DNA of 61,498 nt, from positions 8,567 through 70,064 of the forward strand of contig JAHBMJ010002760.1 in the NCBI GenBank assembly GCA_018398765.1, given 5' to 3'. The notes beneath the pieces are model-generated. The model was given only the letters and a program-made list of their open reading frames with translations, made no database searches and had not been told where the DNA came from. This document shows positions 34,347 to 45,627 of this stretch, piece after piece; the stretch's first letter is position 1, and each line of letters begins with the position of its first letter. The translations under genes and the position numbers were made by a program. The stretch is from Chromera velia (Eukaryota; Sar; Chromeraceae).

Positions 34347-35096
34347 CTCAATTGATCGTCGAAACTTTGAAGGCTCAGAGAGGGTCTGTGGAGAGAGACG
34401 TTCCGACACGCAAGACAGAAGCTTTCAATGAACTTAAGCTCGACTTTGAAGATTTCCAGGCTTCTTGCAGAATATTCAGGATTGTCTGAAAGAACTTTGA
34501 GGAGTCACAGGGGATGTCAGAGTTCACGTGTCACTGTCACTCTCCGAGACGTTCGATGTTGTTCCTTTTTTTTGGAATTTTTTCACGGCGAACACGAAGA
34601 AGCGCGACCTGCGAGTCACTGTTAGCCATCTGTTAGCCGCGCGCGCCAGAGCCATTCCGAGCCGCGCCCTTTGTAGCGCGCCGATTGACGCACGCGCGCG
34701 TCAACGCGCGCCTCTTCGAGCATCTTCGAGCCTGCCACAAAAATGCACAAAAGATCAAGACCGATGCCAGCAAGGATGGTCCAGTGATGTCTCTCGATCG
34801 ACCCTCTCCTTATGAAAGATTCCAGTCGAAAATCACTGAATGCTTCATGAGTTCCAATAGGCCGGGTTGCACGAGCAGCTGACGGAAGTCACACGACAGG
34901 CGTCTTCTCAGGTCCCTGTATATGCACTCAGTCTGACTACACTGTCTCCTTACAGCTTGCGAGATACGTCAACAGCTTTCTGACTGCCCGTTATCAGCGG
35001 TCCCAAGAGATGGAAGAGCAGGGCCCAGAATCACTGGAAGTCGCGTGAGCTGCTGGGAGATCGTCGGGGAGAGCGGAGCTTGATCAGGGAAGAGGA
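34347..35096. promoter_or_regulatory. Shared upstream region of the Cys-rich protein and P4-ATPase genes
   Basis: 750 bp between divergent start codons. A CG-rich block at 34,636-34,712 includes ACGCGCGCGTCAACGCGCGC, closely similar to 26,271-26,294 in the other divergent promoter, and is followed by GCCACAAAA (there it precedes the block). Confidence 0.4.
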
Positions 35097-38000
35097 ATGC
35101 TGCAGCGCAGGGTGGCAAGAGAGGGCGGAGACGCCTTTGCAGATTCCGCTGCTGCAGTGGGCGTTGAGGAGGGCGCGTCCACTTCAATGAATGTCACACC
35201 GACCAAGCGACCCCGTACTGACCCAAGAAGATGGCACAGAAGACTGGTGTACAACTCTGCTTCGTGGACCCCCCTCCAAGCCTTTCGTCTTGTTTGCAGC
35301 TCTGTAGGGGGGTCCTGGGGGTCTGGGGGGCGTGGGGAAACTCCCGAAGCACGGGTGATCTTCATGGGCAGACAACATGAGAGAAGGGGGGGCAGAGCGG
35401 GTTCTCTGCTCGGACGGTTGAGGGGGGACGGTGGGAGGGCGAGGCAGGAGACGGAAAGCTGGACACCCCTGACAGAACCGTTGCGATTCCCTGCCAACTC
35501 CATTCAGAACAGAAAGTACAACGGGCTTACCCTCGTGCCCTCAGTATTGATTCAGCAGTTTCGATTCTTCTTCAACTTCTTCTTTCTGATGGTTGCGCTT
35601 TTGCAGCTCTTTCCGATTTTGCGTGTGGGCTTGCTGATTACCTATCTAGGTCCCCTCTTCATGGTTCTGTCTGTGACGATAATCAAGGAAGGGACAGACG
35701 ATGTGAAGAGAGGAAAGAGGGATAAGGAGGTCAATACAGAACGGTATCTGCGTCTGCTCCCTTCTGGCAGAAGAGAAAGCGTCCCTGCATCCGAGTTGCG
35801 GGTGGGGGACTTTGTATTTGTAGAGAAGGACAGGAGAGTGCCTGCAGACCTCATCTTCCTCAGGGCAGTCTACCCGCAGCACCAGCAACGGGTAGAGGAC
35901 GAGAGCGGAAATGGGCACGACAGCAAGGAGAACGGGGAGCACAGAGATGGCTCTGTATTTGTGCGAACAGACCAATTAGACGGGGAGACTGACTGGAAGC
36001 TGAAACGTCCAGCTGCCCTCACCCACTCACTCAGGAGTGACCGTTTTCTCTTCGCGATAGATGGCGAAATGAGGTGCCCGGCACCCCAGAAAGACATATA
36101 CGCCTTCTCGGGTCAGTGGGGCAGATTTGAGACAGAAATCGAAAAAGAACAGCCGATGGACGGTCACGAAAGTCGGCAAGGGCTGCCAGGCGGCTGAAAA
36201 GCTGCCGTCAGAGAAAGCGAAGTGAAAGAAAGGTGCAGGAAACCGAAGGGCAGACGCTTCGCATACACAATTTGCGCCCCATCATTTTCGTATGTGGGTT
36301 GCCCCCCCTCTCTCTGCATGTAGGTGTACACGTGCACATTCCATCACCCCTCCTATTTTCGTGTTCTCTCGATCCTGCAGCCTCCCTCACAGTCCGCAAT
36401 CGCAAGGCCCTCCTCTGCCCGGTCTCAGAGAAGCAGACTCAACAGAGGCACTCACCCACAACAGAAGGGCCCCCAGACATCCTCACAGGCGAGTTGTACA
36501 GCCCCGTTCCTGACTCGGGCCCAGGCCCCGCGGCCCTTGGGGGGCCCTGGCATGCCCCCCGAGTTTCTCCAGAGGGTCGGGCCTCTTCTTCCCCCCCTGC
36601 TGTGCCCTCTGTGTCCCCCTCTCTCTCTGGGGGCGCGGGTCTGGCGGGTCCCCGGTCATCTCAACGGGGAACAGCGACAGGAGTGACGCACGCAGGAGAG
36701 GGCGGGGCCTCCAGATTGGAGGCGCAGCGACTCGGGAAGTCTCTGGAGACGGAGCTTCTGCCGATGGTCGGGCAGGATGGGGGGGGAAGTCAAGGCACTC
36801 ACCCAATGAGGTCAGGTCTGGCGGTTGGGACGGAGGGGGGGAGTGCTTCAAGGGGATTGCGCGAGAGGGAGAAGGAGAGGGGAGGGGATGCAGCTGCAGG
36901 GGCTGGTGCTGGTCCGGGGGCCCGCAGACTTGCTGGAAGGTCTCGTAGTCCGTCAGGAAGAAGGGGGGAATCTGCGTTTGATGGGGGGGAGGGAAAAGGG
37001 AAACGGGAGAGTGAAGTGGCTTCAGGGGTGACAAGTTCGAGAGATGGGGGAACCGCAGGGGTGAAGTCTACACAGTCTGAGCAGGAATCCGGGGAGGAGG
37101 AGAAAGTGTATCGTGAATTTTTGGAATTGGAAAATGCGATTTGGGCCTCTTGTGTGGTGGCATCGGGTGAAGTTTTGGGTATGGTTGTGCACACTGGGAG
37201 CGAGACCAGGTCAGGCTCTATATGTATATCTATGCCCTTTACGTGTTCTTGTGACGTTTCACATGAACTAGGAATGGTGTTTTGAAAAGAGTGGTTCTTC
37301 CATGCTTCTTCCAGGTCTTGTGCTCTATGCTTCGTGTTTGAGTGTGAATGTCAAAAAGAAGGAGGCATGATCGATCTCTTGTGCATGTAAGCTTGCACGC
37401 TCCTGTGCATGTAAGCTTGCACGCTCCATCGTGAATGAAGACTCCAAATCGATTTCCTTCCAGAACGATCCGGGAACGGGAATTCTAACCATGCGCATCC
37501 CACCCTTTTCCATCGAATCGACTAGAAAGAATCTGCATGCACACACACACATGCACATGCAGGTCTTCGATGAACAGCAGTCAGGGGAGGGTGAAGACCT
37601 CGAAAGTTGATGAAGAGGTGGGTGGGCAAGCGTGAGTACAGATACAATACAGCAAGGCGGAAGGAAGAAGCAGCAGGCGGGGGGGGTTGGATTGTGGCGT
37701 TATCGGAGAGTCCGAAACTTTTGATCTATTCTTTTGTTTTGCTGCATTGATCTCTTTTTTTGTTTGTCTTTTTTCGCATCCGGCATCTCTCCGTGTCACA
37801 GTTTCAACTGGGAGGTCTCTACTTTTCTTTCCGCCCCTTCCATGCCATCGATCTTCTAGTTGTGCTCCCTTTTCTTTCCTTCCGTCATCGACCTTCAATG
37901 TCCCTCCCTGTCTCCCTTCTCTCAGGTGAATCGTTTCACGAAGTTTCTCTTCTGGCTGGTCGTGGGGCTGGCCCTGATCATGACGGGAATGAGACCTGCA

Positions 38001-39331
38001 GGGTTCACTGGGGTCTGGTAAGTCTGTCTATCTGTCTGTCTGTCTGTCTGTCTGCCTGTTCTTGTGTCTTTGTTCTTTCTTCCTTTTGTCTGTTATGCAC
38101 ATGAAGAAAAGAAGGGAGAAGGAGAAACATATAGTCTGTCTGCCTGTCTGTCTGTTGGTCGGTCTGTCTGGAGGGAAAGAAACCATATAGTCTGCCTGTC
38201 TGTCTGTCTGTCTGTCTGTCTGCTTAGGTTCCTGCAGCGAAAGGGGCACGTCAGAGAAGGTGCAGGGGGGTGGGGCACGCGAGTTTTTCGGTCGCATTCT
38301 GCATGACGAATAATGCTCCTTTCGCGTCATGCTTGACTTTCTTTGTGACTGTCTGCATGTTGATGTACACCGTACAAGTACAAGTTCGTGAAGCCTTCTA
38401 TCCGTCGGTCCTTTCAGATCTTCATTCATTCTCTTCCAAGGTTCTCCTGCTGTCATGTCCCTGCCCGTGCAGGTACATCGTGACAATGCGTTTTGTGCTT
38501 CTGTTCTCTTCCATCATTCCGATCTCCATGAGGGTGAATCTGGACATGGCAAAGAGCCTCTTCGCCGCCCTCGTGCAGAGGGACCAAGAAATCCCCGGCA
38601 CGGTGCCGAGAACGTCTAGCATCCCGGAGGACTTAGGCAGAATCGGGTGAGTGCCTCGATGGATGGATGATTCTTACTCCTCCTCCTGATTGTATCTGTG
38701 ACTGCAGTCTGTTAGTCTTTTCAATGCACGGGACTGCATGGTCAATCACTTAGATCACAAGGTGACTTGTTTGATTAGTGCTCGCTTTCAACTCGTCACT
38801 TGCTGTCTACGGATGTACTGGCTTTTCGCACAGGTATGTGCTGACAGACAAGACGGGCACCCTGACTGCCAACGAGATGGTGATGAAGAAAGTGCACCTG
38901 GGTTGCGCTCTGTTCCACGCGGGGAGTCCTAGTGGGTCTTCTACTGGACCTCAACCTGAGGGGACTGACGGTCTTGCGGTGGGTGGGTGGGTGGGGTGTG
39001 ATTACAGCGGGGAGGGGGGAGAGAAAATTGGAAGCGACGACATTGAGAGGAAGAGAATCTTCAGGCAAGGAAGGGATTTTCTGGATCGATCGGTGATGCT
39101 CGGTCTTTTTTTTCGCTTTTTTTTATTCCTCGATCGGTGTGAGACTGAAGTCATTCTGGTTGTGCTTCCATTGCCGGAGAGCGTGTCAGGTGTCAAACGA
39201 GAGGGACACACATCGATTTTTTCACAGTATTTGTTCTCGTCCGTCTTCTCCTGGTTTCTTGCCTGTAAAGAAAAAGCTTCTGTGCAGTCTCTGTCAAATA
39301 TTGGTTTCTTCTCTGTTTCCCGCCCCGACCC

Positions 39332-39371
<40 letters not shown>

Positions 39372-41614
39372 ATTTCTCCTTTTTCCCTTTCGATCCTGAC
39401 CTACTCTCTGTGATTGGTCAGCTTTGCAAGAGAACGCTGGTTGCGGCCTTCTTGTTTGACGACGCGACATTGGAAGATCGGGAGAGAGAGAAGGAAAGGG
39501 ACGGGGGAGGGGCAGCAGCAGCAGCAGCAGCCGCAGGGAGAATCCCTCGGTCCTTCGTAGAGACTCAGGGCATCCCCGTAGGTGTGAGGCAGTGGAGACA
39601 GCTGCTGTTGATCAAGAGAGCCTTCCTCTGCCTGGCCGTCTGCAACAACGTCACGCCTCTGCAGGAAGAATCTGCGGACCCGACACTGGTCAGTCAGACG
39701 GGGGCATGGGAGGTCCCTCTGTGAGGTACAAATGTGTGCGTCAGAGGGGGAGGCGGTGTGAAGAGGGGGCTCTTCCTTCTGTGGTTTGTCTCCGGATGTA
39801 GCTGAGGATGCGACAGGATTAGAAGAATGGCACTGATCTCCAGAAAGTCCCTGCGAGGGGGGGCTCTCATTCCTGTCTTCTTGTTTGTCCCATCATTCTG
39901 ATGTCTTAATATGCATTTCGTGTCAACTTTGGAAGTATGTGTGGTTTGGGTGGGGGATATGTGCAGGCAGCTGAAGGGGTTGGAGGAAGGGGTGAGGAAG
40001 GAAGGAAAAGGGGCCGAGAACGCGAGAGAGAGAAAGCAGGCGCAAACAAGAAGAAGAAGAAGGAAGTATCGTTCCAGGCCTCAAGCCCTGATGAGGTCGC
40101 CCTCGCTTCCTTCGCTGCTGACTGCGGGATGAAACTTGTGGCCGTCAGTCATGAAGCAAGTCTTCTTGTTATTCGTCCATTTTGCTTCTTCTCCACAATG
40201 GAGGAAGTGCAATCATCCTCCAATGCACCAATCAGTGTCATATGAATGTGTGGCTGACGGTCATGAAACTCTTCAGTTCTCCCCCTCTCACTGGCAGGCG
40301 GAAAATCAGAGAGGAATGCGGATAGCGAGGTTGACATGCCAGTTTCATGTATCCCTTTTCTTTTCTGTCTTTTCCTTTTAAGCCGGGTATTTCTCGGAAT
40401 GCCTTTGAAGAGGGGTGCCCATGAGGTAGAGCCTCTGATGGTCCTTCAGAATTAAGCAAGATCACGGAAGAAAGCAGCTTTCTGAGGATCATTGTCATTT
40501 GTTTCCCTTCCTTTTCTGTCTGTTTTCCTTTGTTTGTTTGATTGTCTCAGAGGACTCCGAAGACCGTCTCGGTGGAGGACCCGCATGGGCGTCTTCTGCA
40601 TTTTTCGGTCCTCGCTTTGTTTCCCTTCTCCTCTGAGACGAAGAGAATGAGCGTCCTGGTCCAATTAAAGTCCCAGCAGCAGTCATCCTCTTCCTCTTCC
40701 TCTTATGCCACTGGAGGAGGAGGGGAGACAGAGGGTGTGGGGGGATCGATGGGCCAAGCGGTGGGTGTGAGGGGAGGGATGGGCTGCGGTTGTTTTTTTC
40801 TTGTCTTTTCCAGTCTGCAATTATCATTGAGTCATTCGTTCTCTTCCTCCTGGACTTTGAATTTCTTTCCTCCCTTCTCCTTGTGACGTCATCGCTCCCC
40901 CTTCTTGAATTCTTTTCTGTCTGCTTTCAGAGTCTATTGGGCGATGGCAAATCAGCAGGAGGCGATAGAGGAGAGAGAGGAGTCCAAGAACAAGGGGGGA
41001 CTGGGACGAGTTTGATTTCAAATGATGGAGGGCCAATTTTCTTTTTTGTCAAGGGTCAGTAGGTCTGGAGGGGAAACTCTACAGTAGTTGTCTTCTGTCG
41101 TCGCTTGAAGCCAGTGTAATCTTTCTTTTTTGTTCTTCCCGAGTTTGTTCTGCTGGCGTAGAAACTTCTCAAATTTCTCCAAAACATTCACCGGCAGGCC
41201 CTTCAATCGGCATGTGGCTGTCTCCTCCTTGACTCTCTTTCCGTGGCCTCAAATCTTCAGTGGGTATTAACTTCAAGTACAGGCTTGGCGTGTTCTGTGC
41301 CTCCTGGTCTCTTAGGGGGGTACTGAGTGAGGTTGTTGCTTGGCATGACTTTGCATTCGCGTGTTCATGGATCCGATTGGGGACTTTTGAACGGCTTTCT
41401 TTGTCATCTTTTGTCTCGCCTCTCTTACCATTCCCTTCTCCTTGCCTTCCCTCCCTTCCTCGCTCTCCCCCTCCTTTCCTCGTTCTGCAGGAGCGGAGTC
41501 TGTTCTGCTCCCTCTGATGAAACAGAGAGGGGCAGCTTGGGTGCCTGAGGAGGTCGGTCGGTCGACTTTTTTCTTTGGGTCTGTATCTATCTGCTTGCCT
41601 CTTCTTGTCGACTG

Positions 41615-41652
<38 letters not shown>

Positions 41653-41668
41653 ATGTGTGTGTGTGCGT

Positions 41669-41700
<32 letters not shown>

Positions 41701-41795
41701 CTCTGTCTGTCTGTGTCTGTGTCTGTGTCTGTGACTGTCTGTCTGTTATGTACGTGAAGAAAAGAAGGGAGAAGAAGAAACATATGGTCTGTCTG

Positions 41796-41828
<33 letters not shown>

Positions 41829-44800
41829 GCCTGTAGAGCGCGCCAAAAGAAGAAAGAAAAAAACAGAAGAGAATGAAGAAGCAGAAAAAGGGAAAAAAAA
41901 GACGATGTAGTCTGTCTGTCTTTCGCCTTCGTTCGTTATTTCTTTCCTTCCTTCCTTCCTTCCTTCCTTCTTTCTCTCTTTCTTTCCTTCTTTCTTTTTG
42001 TCTGTTGTGTCCCTAAGGAAAAGAAGGGAGAAGAAGAAACATACAGTCTGTCTGTCTGAGGTGTCTTCTAAAGTACAAAAGTTCAATTGAAGCATAATTT
42101 TTCTGTGCACTTCCTATTGGCAGCAGTTTATCTTTCTGTGTGTGTGAGGAGTGCATCAGACCGGCTTCTGCAGTCTCTTTTCGTGTGCCTGTGTTGAGCT
42201 CTGAGATTTGCTCCGCCACCCTCCCTCGAATTGCCTTCAGTTAAGCTCTGCCTCCCTCCTTTTGTTGCCTCATTTGCTTCGCCAACCTCTCTTAATTTAC
42301 TCCGTGAAACTCCCTGAACCCTTCGATCTGCTCCGCCAGCCTGTCGTTGCTTTTAGATTTGCTCCGCCAACCTCCCTTTGGGTTTAGATTTGCTCCGCCA
42401 GCCTGTCGTTGCTTTTAGACTTGCTCCGCCAACCTCCCTTTGGGTTTAGATTTTCTCCGCCAGCCTGTCGTTGCTTTTAGACTTGCTCCGCCAGCCTCCC
42501 TTTGGAATTAGATTTGCTCCGCCAGCCTTTCGTTGGTTTTAGATTTGCTCCGCCAACCTCCCTTTGGGTTTAGATTTGCTCCGCCAGCCTGTCGTTGGTT
42601 TTAGATTTGCTCCGCCAGTCTCCCTTTGGGTTTAGATTTGCTCCGCCAGCCTCCCTTTGGGTGTAGATTTGCTCCGCCAGCCTGTCGTTGCTTTTAGATT
42701 TGCCCCGCCAACCTCCCTTTGGGTTTAGATTTTCTCCGCCAGCCTGTCGTTGCTTCTAGATTTGCTCCGCCAGCCTCCCTTTGGGTTTAGATTTGCTCCG
42801 CCAGCCTGTCGTTGCTTTTAGACTTGCTCCGCCAGCCTCCCTTTGGGTTTAGATTTGCTCCGCCAGCCTGTCGTTGCTTTTAGATTTGCTCCGTCAACCT
42901 CCCTTTGGGTTTAGATTTGTTCCGCCAGCCTGTCGTTGCTTTAGGATTTGCTCCGCCACCCTCCCTTTGGGTTTAGATTTGTTCCGCCAGCCTGTCGTTG
43001 CTTTTAGATTTGCTCCGCCAACCTCCCTTTGGGTTTAGATTTGCTCCGCCAGCCTGTCGTTGGTTTTAGATTTGCTCCGCCAGCCTCCCTTTGGGTTTAG
43101 ATTTGCTCCGCCAGCCTGTCGTTGGTTTTAGATTTGCTCCGCCAGCCTCCCTTTGGGTTTAGATTTGCTCCGCCAGCCTATCGTTGTTTTTAGATTTGCT
43201 CCGCCAACCTCCCTTTGGGTTTAGATTTGCTCCGCCAGCCTGTCGTTGGTTTTAGATTTGCTCCGCCAACCTCCCTTTGGGTTTAGATTTGCTCCGCCAG
43301 CCTGTCGTTGCTTTTAGACTTGCTCCGCCAGCCTCCCTTTGGGTTTTAGTTTTCCCCCCCCAGCCTGTCGTTGCTTTTAGATTTGCTCCGCCAGCCTCCC
43401 TTTGGGTTTAGATTTTCTCCGCCAGCCTGTCGTTGCTTTCAGATTTGCTCCGCCAGCCTCCCTTTGGGTTTAGATTTGCTCCGCCAGCCTGTCGTTGGTT
43501 TTAGATTTGCTCCGCCAGCCTCCCTTTGGCTTTGGATATGCAATTACATCCACAAATCGGGCGCAAAATGTCGTTTCTTTTTTTTGTTGTTTCTGCATTT
43601 TTTTTTTTTTGGTTGATCTCCCTGCATGCAGGTGGAAAATTTTGCCCGTGAGGGGCTGCGAACTCTTGTGTGTGCGTACAGAGAGGTGAGAGCTCGTGAG
43701 GCTTCTACCTTCCTGAGCGACCTCTCGGAGGCCAGGGGAAGACTCGACGCAGGGGCTGTGCGCAGAGTTGTATCTGCATTCGAGGGGGGACTGGAGGCTC
43801 TCGCTCTCACGGGAGTGGAAGACAGGCTGCAGGTCTGTCTGTCTGACACACTGAATATTCGGCTGGCTCTCTGGCTGTGTGTCTGCTGTCGGTTTCTGCC
43901 TGTGTGAGCGCATATGCGTCTTTCTCGGTCAGACAGTCATTGTCCGCATGAGGTCCCAGCATCGGGTGTGTTGCTGGCGTGTTGGTGTCAAGTCGAATCA
44001 GGTTCTGTCAGCCGTCATCTGTTGTATTGTGCGGCTCTCTTCCTTTCTTTATGAAATCACTGAGTCTGTCTGACCTGCAGGACCGCGTCCGTTTGACCCT
44101 AGAGAAGCTTCTGGAGGCCTCTGTCAGAGTTTGGATGCTCACAGGTGGGGATGGGGTGGGGGGATGACAGAGAAAAGAAGCAAGGCTGGATAGGAGCAAT
44201 TACAGGGAAAGGGGCCCGTTTCTCTTTGAATGTTTTGGCGCCTGCTTGTCGACAACTCTGAGGCTTTGGCAATCAAACAAAAGCCTTCTCTTCCCACTGT
44301 TTCCACACATTCCTCTCTCCTGTCGATGTCTCTGTGTGCATGTGTGTGTGTCTCTTCAGGTGACAAGGTGGAGACCGCCAAGTGCGTTGCGGTTTCTGCG
44401 GGCCTGAAAGGACCCCGGCAGCGCTTCTTCACGATCAGCACTGTGGAGGTGGCCTCTGAGATTGCGAGAAGGAAGGCCGTGAAGGCAGTCACAGGAGGGA
44501 CAGCAGGGGCAGGGAGGGGAGGGCAAAAAGCTGCGGCGGTGCGACCAAGTAAAGACAGGGAGAAGGAAGGACAGGGAGTACCGGGGATGGGCATGGAGGC
44601 GGTGGGAGATGAGGACTTGCCGGGGTCCTCTTCGGCGGCTGAACTGGAAGTCGCCCTCGACTTCTTGAGAAGCTTTGCAGCGGTGCGTGATGTGCCGTTT
44701 ATCCGCTTCTCTTCTTTTCCTTCGCCTTTGTTTTCTTTTGCCGCGGAGGCAAACGTGAAAGAATGTCTCCTGCTGCGGGAGTGCGAAAAGAGGGATCGGA

Positions 44801-45590
44801 AAAAGAAAAAACCAAAACAGAATTTTTGTGGAATGAGTCTCCACTTGCCCCCCGTGCATGAAAACGTCATGTTTAATATATTCTCGACAGACAAACACAG
44901 AAAGGAACCATGCAAGCTAGATGAGTTTGCAGGAGGCGGAGGACCGGGTTCTTGTTTTGGACGGTGCGGGTTTGGGGCTGTTCCTGACCGACGAGAGGGC
45001 AACTGAGGAGTTTGTGCGGGCAGCCTGCAGGGCGCCTTCTGTTGTCTGTTGCAGGTAGGTGTGGTGAATCAGATGTGGGGGGTACCAGGGAAGAAGGAAG
45101 TGTCAGTGCCCTCGAATGTTCTGTCTGTGTGAAGATGCGTTGATACGTCACGAGGGGAAAGGAGGGGAAACTGAAACAGTAGATATTAAAACAAAAAAAG
45201 TCGATATTTTGGCTCTCGTTTCCATGTGTAGCTATTTGAGCTCGTCTCTCTTTTTTCTTGCTGTGAGAATTGTGTGTCCTCTACTTTTGTGTTTGCGTGT
45301 CCCCCTTCCTTGCTAACACATGCAGATGCTCTCCCACTCAGAAGGCCGCGGTGGTGCGCGCTGTCCAGCGGGTCGTGGGGGAGCGTTGTCTGGCTGTTGG
45401 AGACGGGGGTAACGATGTGGGGATGATTCAGGCAGCAGACGTGGGGGTAGGAATTCTGGGAAAGGAGGGGAAGCAGGCGTCTCTGGCTGCAGACTACTCG
45501 ATTATGCAATTTCGGTTTGTTTGTAGGGGAAGGGATCTCGCGAAGGCAGTGTGCGTGCGTCCACTTGTGTGTGTATGTGTTTGCGTTTGC

Positions 45591-45627
<37 letters not shown>

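Noticed and set aside
36112-36197. Extending exon 1 of the P4-ATPase gene through QWGRFETE to the stop at 36,197
   Set aside because: QWGRFE resembles the family here, but no GT donor of the right phase follows before the stop, whereas GTCAGT at 36,112 joins in phase to exon 2. Kept as an uncertainty.
42205-43535. CRISPR-like array
   Set aside because: Units are contiguous without unique spacers and lie in a eukaryotic intron; it is a minisatellite.
44139-45002. 287-residue minus-strand ORF over the P4-ATPase gene
   Set aside because: Antisense to exons 13-14, which carry conserved flippase sequence.
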